Source: Caryophanales bacterium UBA6768 (lineage in GTDB: Bacteria > Bacillota > Bacilli > Bacillales_D > Amphibacillaceae). Taken from it: 19,635 nt of DNA. The stretch is from NCBI GenBank assembly GCA_002453315.1, contig DKGO01000150.1, forward strand, positions 1 to 19,635. Reading direction: 5' to 3'. Under the pieces are notes generated by a model that was not told where the DNA came from, did not search any database, and worked only from the letters and a program-made list of their open reading frames with translations. Each line of letters opens with the position of its first letter. The first letter of the stretch is position 1. The position numbers and the translations under genes are program-made. Shown here piece after piece: positions 1-7,382 of the stretch.

Positions 1-430
1 GCGCATCAGATGAGGCGGCAATGACAAATTGATATTCGAAAATACTTGAGATTAACGTAAAGTCATCAGGACCATTGTCAATTAAATCAATGTGCGGATT
101 TATTGAATATAAAGTCGTCCCCATACCTGCTGCCATTGTATAGCCATCTGGCTTTGCATTAGCAAGGGCTGAGTACATCGTTAATCCGCCACCACCTGTT
201 TCATTTTTAATGACAATTTTTTTGCCTAGATGTTTTTCTGCAATTCTCGAAAATTCTCTGAAGAAAAGATCTGTAGGTCCGCCCGCATCATAAGGCAACA
301 TGAAAGTAACTGGTTTTTTAGGATAATCTGACTTATCATTTCCACCCGTTGACGTCTGATCACCACACGCAGCTAAGATTAAAAGTAAAGAAACAACTAA
401 TAAAAACAAACTAAAACGGATTTTCTTCAA
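1..430 (-). CDS. tctC: TctC-family tricarboxylate-binding lipoprotein (partial, C-terminus off window)
   Basis: Extracytoplasmic solute-binding component of a tripartite tricarboxylate transporter (TTT); it would capture a carboxylate such as citrate and pass it to the TctAB membrane pair. About 143 N-terminal residues are visible. They begin with a lipoprotein signal (KKIRFSLFLLVV, then a lipobox-like LAAC around residue 22) and continue with the family-typical P-x-K-P-V-T-F-M-L-P-Y-D-A-G-G-P-T-D and the GGGG...NAKPDGYT segment. The TctC family is usually about 320-340 aa, so more than half lies beyond position 1. The start chosen is TTG at 430; its TTGA overlaps the tctA stop, and AAAGGG inside the end of tctA serves as ribosome site, so the two genes are probably translationally coupled. 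It is the last visible gene of the tctB-tctA-tctC operon. Exact substrate unknown. Confidence 0.88.
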   Translation of the reverse strand, partial: MKKIRFSLFLLVVSLLLILAACGDQTSTGGNDKSDYPKKPVTFMLPYDAGGPTDLFFREFSRIAEKHLGKKIVIKNETGGGGLTMYSALANAKPDGYTMAAGMGTTLYSINPHIDLIDNGPDDFTLISSIFEYQFVIAASSDA

Positions 431-1971
431 AGCGATTCATCCCTTTCTTCTTGTTTGGCACGCATCATGTTATAAAAAGTTCTTCCAATGAGCATAAGGA
501 TTAACAAAAATAGAATAAGTGATATGGGTCTAGTTAGAAATATAAAGATGTTGCCATCCGATATAGCCATCACTTGTCGAAATGATCTTTCGAGCATTGG
601 ACCTAAAACGAATCCAATAATGATACCAACGAGTGGGACTTCAATTTTTTTCAAAAAGTAGCCTAGTAACCCGAAAATAAACATAAGAAGGATATCAAAA
701 GTAGCTTGACTATACCCATATGTACCGGCGACACAAAGAACTAAAATAACTGGCGCAAGAACAGTTGGACGAATAAACGATATTCTTCGATATATATTTG
801 CTGAATACCAGTTAAAAATTAAAGAAATGAACGAAGCCATGAGCATACCAGCAAATATTCCATATATAATCGTCCCATTTGTTTCAAATATTTGCGGACC
901 CGGAACAATCCCGTGGATAATTAACGCCCCAAATATAATCGCTGCCTCGGCATCTCCAGGAATACCTAAGGTTACTAAAGGAATTAAGTTAGAACTAGCA
1001 ACACCACTATTTGCTGCTTCAGCAGCAGCAATCCCCTCTGGTTCACCTTTGCCAAAATTTTCGCGGTTTTTTGAACGTTTAGATGCTTGTCCATAACTAA
1101 CAAATGCTGCAGTAACGGGTCCCAATCCAGGAAGTGCACCAATTGCTGTACCAATTGAAGATGATCGTAAGAGTGTTCCTTTCATCCCGGCAATCTCTTT
1201 GAATGTTACATTGTCATCTTCTTTAACTGGAATTACAGGTTCATCAATGAACTCACTATCATCCAAGTTACTACCCTTCTCTTTCTTTTTATTTGTAAAG
1301 TGTTGTTCAATAGTAGTAAAAACTTCAGAAACAGCAAGAAGACCAATGACTAAGGCGATAATACTTACTCCACCTGATAAATCCAACAAACCAAACGTTA
1401 ACCTTGGGATCGAAGTAACAGGATCCGCATCAACCGTAGCAATCATAAGCCCAAACAAAACAGAAATAGTACTTTTTACAATGGTGCCTTGTGAGACAGT
1501 TATGATTAACACTAAGGCAAAGAGGATGAGCATCGTATATTCAGTTGGTCCAAATTTGAGTGCCATTGTAGCGATTGCAGATGCACTAAAAATCAACACT
1601 AAATTCCCTAATACATCCCCCATTGTCGACGCAATTAAAGCAATTCTTATGGCTTTTCGTGGATATCCTTTGTTTTTCAACGCATAACCATCCATCGCTG
1701 TGGCTGCCGCAGCTGGAGTTCCTGGCGCATTAAACATAATAGCACTGATACTACCTCCAAATAATCCTCCTTTATACATTGCTGTAAGCATGACAATTCC
1801 GGCAATCGGATCTAAATAGAAGGTAACTGGAAGAATCAAAGCAATTCCCATCGTAGAAGTTAACCCTGGAATCGCCCCTAAGAGAGTTCCAGCTATGACC
1901 CCAGCAATTGCCAAAACGATAGTTAACGGGGTGAACATTGAAACAAATCCATCAGCTATTTGCGCAAACAT
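427..1971 (-). CDS. tctA: TctA-family tripartite tricarboxylate transporter large permease
   Basis: Large integral-membrane subunit of a TTT transporter, working with small subunit TctB and binding protein TctC, probably driven by an ion gradient. The 514-residue length and string of hydrophobic segments (about 11-12) fit the family. Two family signatures are clear: an N-terminal GTLLGAIPGLTSTMG block (about residues 28-42), and a second GALPGLGP block followed by PEGIAAAEAANSGVASS, LVTLGIPGDAEAAI and GIVPGPQIF. The ATG at 1971 is preferred to the in-frame GTG at 1983 because GGGAGGTG, overlapping that GTG, is placed 9 bases before the ATG. The gene begins 33 bp after tctB and its stop overlaps the tctC start. 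TctA is usually about 500 aa, so it appears full length. Confidence 0.95.
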   Translation of the reverse strand: MFAQIADGFVSMFTPLTIVLAIAGVIAGTLLGAIPGLTSTMGIALILPVTFYLDPIAGIVMLTAMYKGGLFGGSISAIMFNAPGTPAAAATAMDGYALKNKGYPRKAIRIALIASTMGDVLGNLVLIFSASAIATMALKFGPTEYTMLILFALVLIITVSQGTIVKSTISVLFGLMIATVDADPVTSIPRLTFGLLDLSGGVSIIALVIGLLAVSEVFTTIEQHFTNKKKEKGSNLDDSEFIDEPVIPVKEDDNVTFKEIAGMKGTLLRSSSIGTAIGALPGLGPVTAAFVSYGQASKRSKNRENFGKGEPEGIAAAEAANSGVASSNLIPLVTLGIPGDAEAAIIFGALIIHGIVPGPQIFETNGTIIYGIFAGMLMASFISLIFNWYSANIYRRISFIRPTVLAPVILVLCVAGTYGYSQATFDILLMFIFGLLGYFLKKIEVPLVGIIIGFVLGPMLERSFRQVMAISDGNIFIFLTRPISLILFLLILMLIGRTFYNMMRAKQEERDESL

Positions 1972-2004
1972 TTTAAAGTTCACCTCCCTCTAAGATGCAT
2001 GTAT

Positions 2005-2454
2005 TCAGAAAAGAATCCCCGATGGGAAATACAAAGAAAGTAACTTAGTAAATATAAAATAGATTGAGCCTGGTAGAGCAACAGATAAAATAATGGAAAG
2101 CCTCCAACTTTCCCCTAAAAATCGAACAATTACTAAAATAAAAATAAATGACATTACAAAAAAACCTACATGTTGAACTGTCACCGAATAAATAAAATAG
2201 GCTAAGATACTCAGACCAACATACATAAAAGTAGCTTTATGAAATTGATAATTCGTTCTTTCCTTCTTCGTAAAAATACTCAACAATTTGAAAATAGCCA
2301 AAATAAAAAGACTAATGGAATAAATATAAGGAAAGAGCCTTGGATCACCTTTTTGAATACCTGAAGGTATCAAAACAAAAATTAACAGCAAACTAAAAAC
2401 TACTATCATTACATAATAATAACTTTCTTTAAAAACAAAGTTTTCTTCTTTCAT
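2005..2454 (-). CDS. tctB: TctB-family tripartite tricarboxylate transporter small permease
   Basis: Small membrane subunit of the TTT transporter. The 149-residue product has four hydrophobic segments (beginning YYVMIVVFSLLLIFVLIPSG, then ISLFILAIFKLL, then two near the C-terminus), the usual TctB topology, and conserved G-D-P-R-L-F-P after the first segment. The open frame extends to 2514, but ATG 2454 is chosen because GGAGGGGG lies 4 bases upstream; the upstream in-frame ATG has no ribosome site. It is the first gene of the operon, in the order B-A-C rather than the more common C-B-A. TctB sequences diverge strongly, so the call rests on length, topology and position before tctA. Confidence 0.88.
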   Translation of the reverse strand: MKEENFVFKESYYYVMIVVFSLLLIFVLIPSGIQKGDPRLFPYIYSISLFILAIFKLLSIFTKKERTNYQFHKATFMYVGLSILAYFIYSVTVQHVGFFVMSFIFILVIVRFLGESWRLSIILSVALPGSIYFIFTKLLSLYFPSGILF

Positions 2455-2563
2455 TTTCCCCCTCCAATCCTTTAATGGAAACACATTATTAGAGTGGTTC
2501 TTATACTTAATCATATAAGTTGAGCAAAATAATAGAATTTATTGAATATTTATTTATAAATAA

Positions 2564-2592
2564 ATGGTACGGTCAAATGAAAGCGTTGTCAA
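2564..2592 (-). promoter_or_regulatory. Sigma-A-type promoter of the tct operon
   Basis: On the minus strand a perfect -35 TTGACA (2592-2587) is followed by 17 bases and TACCAT (2569-2564) as a 4/6 match to the -10. It lies about 110 bp upstream of the tctB start and no other gene lies between. The cre box at 2578-2591 overlaps the -35 and fills most of the spacer. Confidence 0.7.
2578..2591. promoter_or_regulatory. cre box (CcpA operator) over the tct promoter
   Basis: TGAAAGCGTTGTCA matches the Bacillus cre consensus TGWAANCGNTNWCA at every defined position. It lies between the -35 and -10 of the tct promoter, where CcpA-HPr(Ser-P) would block RNA polymerase. The expected effect is glucose repression of tricarboxylate uptake. 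Binding is inferred. Confidence 0.72.
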
Positions 2593-2675
2593 GATACTAT
2601 TGTCTTAAAACTTATATCCTTTATTTCAATAATAAAAAAAGAGAAGATAATGAATGAGGACGATGAATTTACAAC

Positions 2676-2715
2676 AATGAAAAAATGGAGCCCCTTTTAA
2701 ATGAAGCTCCATTTT
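2676..2715 (-). terminator. Rho-independent terminator after the DUF488 gene
   Basis: Minus-strand stem AAAATGGAGC / GCTCCATTTT (10 bp, plus-strand arms 2706-2715 and 2682-2691) with a short loop, running into a six-T tract. It begins 15 bases after the DUF488 stop codon. Confidence 0.8.
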
Positions 2716-2729
2716 AGAATGTTCGAAGG

Positions 2730-3170
2730 TTAATATAGATGAACAATGTTCAGATCTTGTTGATGTTCCTTTAAATATTCAGCTGCAATCGTGCGGTGGC
2801 AGTGATAAGGCTCATGTTCACTGCATAAAAAACAGATCGTTTCATCTCGATTGAAATCAAATGTCTCTTTAATGTTCCGTTCTTCTAACAACTGTGTATA
2901 AGCCTCTTTAAATTCCTCCCATGGTATTTTTTTCTTTCGATAATTTGATACAAGCTTTTGTGTCGGAGCTAATGTTAATTCATGAGTGTAATCGATAGTA
3001 ACCAATTCCAAAATATAGGCGAGGTCATTTTTCTTAGCGAAGCCTGACAGTTGTGACGTATTATTTAAACGTATGTCAACAACCCGTGTGACTTCGTTAT
3101 CTTTAAGAAGCTGAATAAAGTCTTTTAATGACTTTTGTGCAAAGCCAATCGTATATACCGTTTGAGACAC
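2730..3170 (-). CDS. DUF488 family protein
   Basis: 146-residue soluble protein of the DUF488 family, whose biochemical role is not established. Family marks visible are the N-terminal YTIGFAQKSLKDF, the V-D-I-R-L strand around residues 31-35, F-x-K-K-N-D-L, a mid-region W-E-E-F-K-E-A-Y, and the C-terminal C-F-L-C-S-E-H-E-P-Y-H-C-H-R-T-I-A-A-E-Y-L with its Cys/His cluster. Length is at the short end for the family but complete. The start is GTG at 3170, preceded at suitable spacing by TTAGGAG. It stands alone between a tct promoter region and the lipase terminator, with its own extended -10 and terminator, so it is probably monocistronic. The name is secure at family level only. Confidence 0.88.
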   Translation of the reverse strand: MSQTVYTIGFAQKSLKDFIQLLKDNEVTRVVDIRLNNTSQLSGFAKKNDLAYILELVTIDYTHELTLAPTQKLVSNYRKKKIPWEEFKEAYTQLLEERNIKETFDFNRDETICFLCSEHEPYHCHRTIAAEYLKEHQQDLNIVHLY

Positions 3171-3226
3171 TCTATCTCTCCTAACACTATGTCATTTAAA
3201 ATCCCATCTATCGGACATTCATTATT

Positions 3227-3235
3227 AGTATAGCA
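3227..3235 (-). promoter_or_regulatory. Extended -10 promoter candidate for the DUF488 gene
   Basis: Minus strand TGCTATACT gives a TGn motif followed by TATACT (5/6 to TATAAT), about 57 bp upstream of the GTG start. There is no good -35 at 17 bp, consistent with an extended -10 type. Inference from motif and position only. Confidence 0.4.
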
Positions 3236-3290
3236 ATCAAACATCCGATGGGAAGTATAATGTTGATGGGAGTGTAAAGGGACGATAAAT

Positions 3291-3338
3291 AAGGCTGTTC
3301 CAGAAAGGCATTGTTAAAATGATTTCTGGAACAGCCTT
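3291..3338 (-). terminator. Long perfect hairpin after the lipase gene
   Basis: Perfect 16-bp inverted repeat AAGGCTGTTCCAGAAA / TTTCTGGAACAGCCTT with a 16-base loop, starting 13 bases after the lipase stop. On the minus strand it is followed by TTATTTAT, a modest U-tract, so it is a plausible terminator for the esterase-lipase transcript. Confidence 0.65.
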
Positions 3339-3351
3339 GCCTTAGTATTTA

Positions 3352-5046
3352 CTATTCTATTGCACGCTTTCTTCTGTATATGAGGAAAGCGAGTGAAGCG
3401 ATGGTGATAAGTGCTCCAATGAGCAAGTATGTGTACATGTTCGTTGCTGTGTTTGCGAGTTCTTTCCCTTCGCTTTCTTTACCATTCGAGCCTATCTTCT
3501 TATCATTTTCATTAGTTGTTTTGTCTTTATCTGTATCATCTCCATTTTTAGGAGTCTCGTCTTCGTCATCTTTCTTTCCATCGTCGTCATCTGATCCAGG
3601 CTTCTGCTCATCGTCTTTGTCTTTATCCTTGTCTTTGTCGTTATCATCTTCATCGATCGGGTCCTCAATCTCATTCAAGACGTCAGTCGTAAAATCGTTG
3701 AATAAAATTGATACTCTATCTTTCTCTGATGCCCAATTCGGTAGGTTAATTACTTGTTTAATGCCATCGCTAGCCCGTGATAGCAATTCAAGTGAAATCG
3801 TGCCCTCAGGTGGACGAGATGCAGGAATAAACAAATCAACACCAGTTAAAAATGGTAGAGCATCAATACTAGCAACAGGTACAGTTAAATTGCTTTCTTG
3901 ATCAGCATCCTCATCGAAAACAAAGTAACTAATTAATCGTTTGGAAATCGGCGCATTATGCTCATTTACAATGTTTTCCCCGTTTATTTTAAGTGAATCT
4001 TGATGGGCCCCTTCACCAAAGAATTCCATGTTTCTTTGAATGACTAGGGAGCTATGCTCATCACTTACATCCATTAAGTCAGACATACCACCAGTTGGTG
4101 GGGAGGTTAATAAGCGAATCATGTTATCGCTTCTAATAAATGGTTCAAAATAAAAATGGTGATTAGCTGCTCCCTCTCTAACTAGAACAAATTCATAGCT
4201 TGACCCACTTTTTGCTTCGAATGGACCCCAATCCCCATTTTCTCCAATTGGATAAGTGGCATCTGAACTATCTTTAAGTCTTTGACCCGTTTTTCGATTA
4301 ATTTCATAAATTTCTACAGTTGCCTGGCCAGGAGTTACATTTTGTGGGAAAAGTGATGCTTTTCCTGCTAATGTAATTTGACCGGTTTCTGCTAGGATTT
4401 CGTTTGTTGCTGGCTCTTTGTCATTAAAAAAGCGATACATCTCAACAAAAGATTCCTTTGAGGTCGTCACTTCAGTATGCGCTTGCCCGGGTATTATGAC
4501 GTTTTTCGCGCCGACAATTTCGCGACCTTCTGCTCCCCCGATTTCAGCCCATAATGCAAGTGTCGGAACACCTCCTGGCAAATGCTCTGACGTTCGTCCA
4601 TCCACATTGACATAGTGAGCAACTTTTTCTGCTCGTTCTGGTGAACTTTCTAAGTATCCAATCATCTCAGCTGTCCCTAATGAATGACCTATTAAATCTA
4701 TTTGGTCTGCCCCTGTTTCGTTTAGGAGCTGATCAATTAACTGGTCGAGTCTGTCATATCTCCCGTCACGACCTCCGCCGCCGATCGCTTCCGTAGAGTT
4801 ATATTCATGTGCCGCAATGTAATGTGCTGGGTAGCCGTTACTCGTAAACCTCATAGCTTGTGATTGAAATTGAGCACCGGAACCTGACATCCCATGAACG
4901 AACACAATCGGTCTTACAGAGTCATCAATTTCTGCCTTTGCAGACGCTGAATAACTAGGGTGTGTGAAGCTTGAAAAATCCGCTGTAACTAATGCTACGA
5001 TAACGAGCACGAGAAAACTTAATGACCGCGAAAGTTTTCTTCTCAT
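3352..5046 (-). CDS. Secreted AFL-like lipase/carboxylesterase with LPxTA-like wall-sorting tail
   Basis: 564-residue exported alpha/beta hydrolase. Residues 1-37 are a signal peptide (MRRKLSRS, hydrophobic core, SASA cleavage region). The hydrolase core has the oxyanion motif HGMSGSG (51-57), nucleophile elbow GHSLG (Ser122), probable acid Asp149 and His190 in GQAHTE. The Ser-to-Asp spacing and the long beta-rich C-terminal domain (about 215-455) recall the Archaeoglobus AFL-type lipases (from memory). Residues 459-529 are an extremely acidic D/K/E/N/G spacer with a KDKDKDKD run. A sorting tail follows: LANTA (530-534), a hydrophobic segment and RRKR. Pro of the canonical LPxTA is replaced by Ala. 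ATG at 5046 follows AGGGGGG by 9 bases. It lies 81 bp after the esterase gene with no hairpin between, so the two are likely co-transcribed. Substrate not predictable. Confidence 0.85.
   Translation of the reverse strand: MRRKLSRSLSFLVLVIVALVTADFSSFTHPSYSASAKAEIDDSVRPIVFVHGMSGSGAQFQSQAMRFTSNGYPAHYIAAHEYNSTEAIGGGGRDGRYDRLDQLIDQLLNETGADQIDLIGHSLGTAEMIGYLESSPERAEKVAHYVNVDGRTSEHLPGGVPTLALWAEIGGAEGREIVGAKNVIIPGQAHTEVTTSKESFVEMYRFFNDKEPATNEILAETGQITLAGKASLFPQNVTPGQATVEIYEINRKTGQRLKDSSDATYPIGENGDWGPFEAKSGSSYEFVLVREGAANHHFYFEPFIRSDNMIRLLTSPPTGGMSDLMDVSDEHSSLVIQRNMEFFGEGAHQDSLKINGENIVNEHNAPISKRLISYFVFDEDADQESNLTVPVASIDALPFLTGVDLFIPASRPPEGTISLELLSRASDGIKQVINLPNWASEKDRVSILFNDFTTDVLNEIEDPIDEDDNDKDKDKDKDDEQKPGSDDDDGKKDDEDETPKNGDDTDKDKTTNENDKKIGSNGKESEGKELANTATNMYTYLLIGALITIASLAFLIYRRKRAIE
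3611..3642 (-). repeat. Hexanucleotide repeat encoding alternating Lys-Asp
   Basis: Imperfect six-base repeats of the gtcttt type (plus strand) encode the KDKDKDKD run in the wall spacer of the lipase. Gain or loss of units would lengthen or shorten the spacer without breaking the frame. Confidence 0.6.
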
Positions 5047-5127
5047 TCTTTCAAACCCCCCTATTTTAATGGAACCAGACGAATATTCAGTCAGTTTTGT
5101 TTTAAGTGGAACATTAATTAATCTTTT

Positions 5128-6417
5128 TTAGACTGTTAACCGTTTTTTTCGATAAATGAAGAAAGCAATAGCTACAGCTGTCATGATGGCCCCTATGATA
5201 AGGTACGTGTACATGTTCGTTGCTGTTACGGGTAATTTCCCACCATCTTCATTCTTTTCTTCCTTCTTAGGAATGACTTCAGCGCCACCTTTGTCATCAT
5301 CCCCACTTTTGTCTTTCCCGTTATCCTTTTTCTCATCGTCGGAGCCAGTACCATTGTCCTTTGGTGTACCGTCATCCCTATTTGGGTCGTCACCATTACC
5401 ATCGTTTTCGTTATCACCAGGTTCACCATCATCATTTCCATTGTCATCATCTTCGTCTTCGTCCTCAACTTGGTTCATGCTATAGTTTTTGAAGTGCTCC
5501 CAAATGACTGCACTTGCATTCATCTGTCCGCTAACGAGTCCTATCGTTTCAACTGGAGCATATTGAGGTCCCCCAGGCCACGTATGCCCTCCACCTTCAA
5601 CGGTATACAGAATAACTTCGGAACCGAGCTTTCCATTTCCGTACACTTCTTTATGAATAACTGTCGGATCATCTTCAATTAATTTTGGCAACGTTTCTCT
5701 AACTGGCTCTGTCGCTGTACCATTATGTTGGACCCAATAACCTACTGACGGTGCAGATAGTTCATATTTAACAACCCCGTCCTCATCTCCTAAAATAAAA
5801 ATAACAGGAACGGGACGCTTAGGTGGTGTAAGAAAATATTCTTCGCTCGGTATGCCACCAGTAACGCTTGCTACAGCTGCAAAACGATCAGACAACTCAA
5901 TAGCTAAACGTTGAGAGAACATCGCTCCATTCGACATTCCCGTCGCATAGACACGATTTTCATCAATATTAAATTCTTCCATGAAAGTATCAATTAAAGT
6001 CGAAACAAAACCTACATCGTCAATCCCTTTATAATTTTGAACGGAATCTTTTCTACCATCATTCCACTGAACTTCTGAATTTGAAAGATCTGGTAGTGGA
6101 ACACCAACATCATTTTCTAACCTTGTCGCATTTGGAAAAACAGCAATAAATCCTTCTTTTTCAGCAATCGCTTCGAAATTAGTTAAGCTTCGCTGTCCCG
6201 GAGCATCGCTTCCTAACCCATGAAATGAAAAAAGCAGCTCCGTAGGCTGTGATTCATCGTAGCTGCTTGGGACGTAATATTCGTAAGTACGTTCTATCCC
6301 ATCGTGGTGTATTGTTCCAGTGTTAATAGTGCCGTTGGCCAATGCAGAAATTCCAAAAAAGAAAAACACCGCCAACATGTAAGCGCTTTCAATTAATAGT
6401 CTTTTAATCCCCCTCAA
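5128..6417 (-). CDS. Secreted LpqC/PHB-depolymerase-like esterase with LPVTA wall-sorting tail
   Basis: 429-residue exported serine esterase resembling the poly(3-hydroxybutyrate) depolymerase/LpqC/feruloyl-esterase (CE1-like) group. Residues 1-28 form a signal peptide ending SALA-NG. Catalytic marks are FHGLGSD (65-71, oxyanion), GMSNGAMFSQR with Ser162, GDEDGVV with Asp211 or Asp213, and EGGGHTWPGG with His278. From about 317 a D/N/G/E/K-rich wall spacer precedes LPVTA (395-399), a hydrophobic segment and RKKR, a class D-type sortase signal. The start is TTG at 6417, preceded at 8 bases by AAGGGGG; the next ATG (codon 14) has no ribosome site and would remove the charged signal-peptide N-region. 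A perfect cre box lies in codons 9-14. It is the first gene of a likely two-gene transcript with the lipase. The substrate (polyester, feruloyl or other ester) cannot be decided. Confidence 0.85.
   Translation of the reverse strand: MRGIKRLLIESAYMLAVFFFFGISALANGTINTGTIHHDGIERTYEYYVPSSYDESQPTELLFSFHGLGSDAPGQRSLTNFEAIAEKEGFIAVFPNATRLENDVGVPLPDLSNSEVQWNDGRKDSVQNYKGIDDVGFVSTLIDTFMEEFNIDENRVYATGMSNGAMFSQRLAIELSDRFAAVASVTGGIPSEEYFLTPPKRPVPVIFILGDEDGVVKYELSAPSVGYWVQHNGTATEPVRETLPKLIEDDPTVIHKEVYGNGKLGSEVILYTVEGGGHTWPGGPQYAPVETIGLVSGQMNASAVIWEHFKNYSMNQVEDEDEDDDNGNDDGEPGDNENDGNGDDPNRDDGTPKDNGTGSDDEKKDNGKDKSGDDDKGGAEVIPKKEEKNEDGGKLPVTATNMYTYLIIGAIMTAVAIAFFIYRKKRLTV
6378..6391. promoter_or_regulatory. 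cre box inside the esterase signal-peptide codons
   Basis: TGTAAGCGCTTTCA fits the cre consensus at all defined positions and is nearly palindromic. It starts 26 bases downstream of the esterase start codon. Intragenic cre boxes near the 5' end are known to act as CcpA roadblocks in Bacillus. Here it would repress both hydrolases on good carbon sources. Confidence 0.65.
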
Positions 6418-6683
6418 ATCAATACCCCCTTATATTTTTACTAACTCGATAATAGATTACATGATTAGATGAAATTAATCAAACTGTTCGGAATATTTAG
6501 TTTGTGGTTGGGGTATGGGATAATTGGGGCTTATGTAGGAGGTTAAAACGAAGAAATGATGACTAGTTTTTGAGGCATTTGAAGATAGGTAGGGGGCTGA
6601 AAATTGTTAATCAAACGATTAATTAACAGGAAAGAACACTAATAAAAAAATGAAGTTTGTCTTTTACGAAACCTTTTATCAAA
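6418..6683. other. Intergenic region upstream of the esterase operon
   Basis: No credible gene was found on either strand. It must hold the promoter of the esterase-lipase pair, but only weak matches are visible (minus-strand TTGATT, 17 bases, TAATCT near 6455-6483). It starts beyond the terminator at 6684. Confidence 0.4.
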
Positions 6684-6719
6684 AAGACTTCCATAGCAAT
6701 TGAACCATATGGAAGCCTT
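6684..6719 (-). terminator. Rho-independent terminator of the 6.7-8.2 kb unit
   Basis: Minus-strand stem AAGGCTTCCATA / TATGGAAGTCTT (12 bp with one G-U) and 12-base loop, ending in a TCTTTTTG tract. It begins at the stop codon of the 29-codon ORF and closes the unit that starts at the 8149-8177 promoter. Confidence 0.82.
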
Positions 6720-6807
6720 AAGCTAAATCCGTGCGATCATAAAAATCTGCGATTGCTCCTTTTGATTTGATGAACACGCAGCTAAAACAATTATTAATTT
6801 TTACCAT
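6718..6807 (-). CDS. Candidate 29-aa small protein
   Basis: ATG at 6807 opens a 29-codon frame starting MVKINNCFSC and ending DFYDRTDLA, with TAA at 6718-6720 inside the first bases of the terminator stem. AAAGGTAG, which contains the stop codon of the upstream gene, sits 7 bases before the ATG, as expected for a coupled last gene in an operon. No family is recognised. It has two cysteines (CFSC) and is mixed polar, not a membrane helix. Support is positional: ribosome site, tight spacing, and a stop exactly at the terminator. A chance frame is possible at this length. Confidence 0.45.
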   Translation of the reverse strand: MVKINNCFSCVFIKSKGAIADFYDRTDLA

Positions 6808-6812
6808 TGCTT

Positions 6813-7286
6813 CTACCTTTTGTGTGATTCCTTCATCATTTTGATTTCTTTTTCATGCCTATCCTTAAGTAAAGCAATAGAGTATTCAATAGCATTAGGT
6901 GAATTTTCAAGCAAAGCAGTGTATTTTCTATTCAAGTACAATTTAATTGTCGCTATTTCCTTTTTTGTTGGTAATATGGGTGCGATAGGGATCGGTAAAG
7001 GTTCAGAGTATTGATCTAATTGAAAAATATATTCTAGCTTAACTCCAAATTCCTTTGATACAGAATCAGCATGAATATCATAAATCCCATTTTCATCAAA
7101 AGATACCCTATTAAAAATAATTCGAACAATTTTAAAAGGTCTCCTATCCTTTATTTGATAAATCATTTCCATCATGATTACAGTTTGTCCAGCTAATTCA
7201 GGCTTTGGAAACCTGCCGTTTTTAATTTTAGAAACTGGAATCTCATATATAGTTTCATCTAAGATACATATGTATTTAACAGACAT
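6813..7286 (-). CDS. Unrecognised 157-aa protein
   Basis: Not recognised. 157 residues, predicted soluble. The N-terminal half is beta-rich (KYICILDETIYEIPVSKI, TVIMMEMIYQI, FKIVRIIFNRV); it then has FDENGIYDIHAD (63-74), a Pro-rich hinge LPIPIAPILP (97-106), and a long Lys/Glu-rich C-terminal helix (EYSIALLKDRHEKEIKMMKES) that could be a coiled coil. The open frame reaches TTG 7307, but ATG 7286 is chosen because AAAAGGGTG lies 9 bases before it and overlaps the upstream candidate starts. It lies 96 bp after the HTH gene and 5 bp before the 29-codon ORF, in one transcription unit. The IHAD tetrapeptide is also in the upstream protein, perhaps by chance. Confidence 0.75.
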   Translation of the reverse strand: MSVKYICILDETIYEIPVSKIKNGRFPKPELAGQTVIMMEMIYQIKDRRPFKIVRIIFNRVSFDENGIYDIHADSVSKEFGVKLEYIFQLDQYSEPLPIPIAPILPTKKEIATIKLYLNRKYTALLENSPNAIEYSIALLKDRHEKEIKMMKESHKR

Positions 7287-7382
7287 GTTTATCATCACCC
7301 TTTTCAATGAGCCTGTAGTTTAATTAGTACGAACTTTAAAAATCACCGCAAAATAGATAGTTGTAAATAAACAGGGGGAAAA

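Noticed and set aside
827..1687. Plus-strand frames of 89 and 162 codons
   Set aside because: Both are antisense to the highly conserved tctA gene and show no recognisable protein pattern.
3380..3901. Plus-strand open frame of 173 codons rich in Ser-Leu repeats
   Set aside because: It is the antisense shadow of the Asp/Lys-rich spacer of the lipase; the repetitive SLSL composition is the complement of KDKD codons, and no ribosome site or family is seen.
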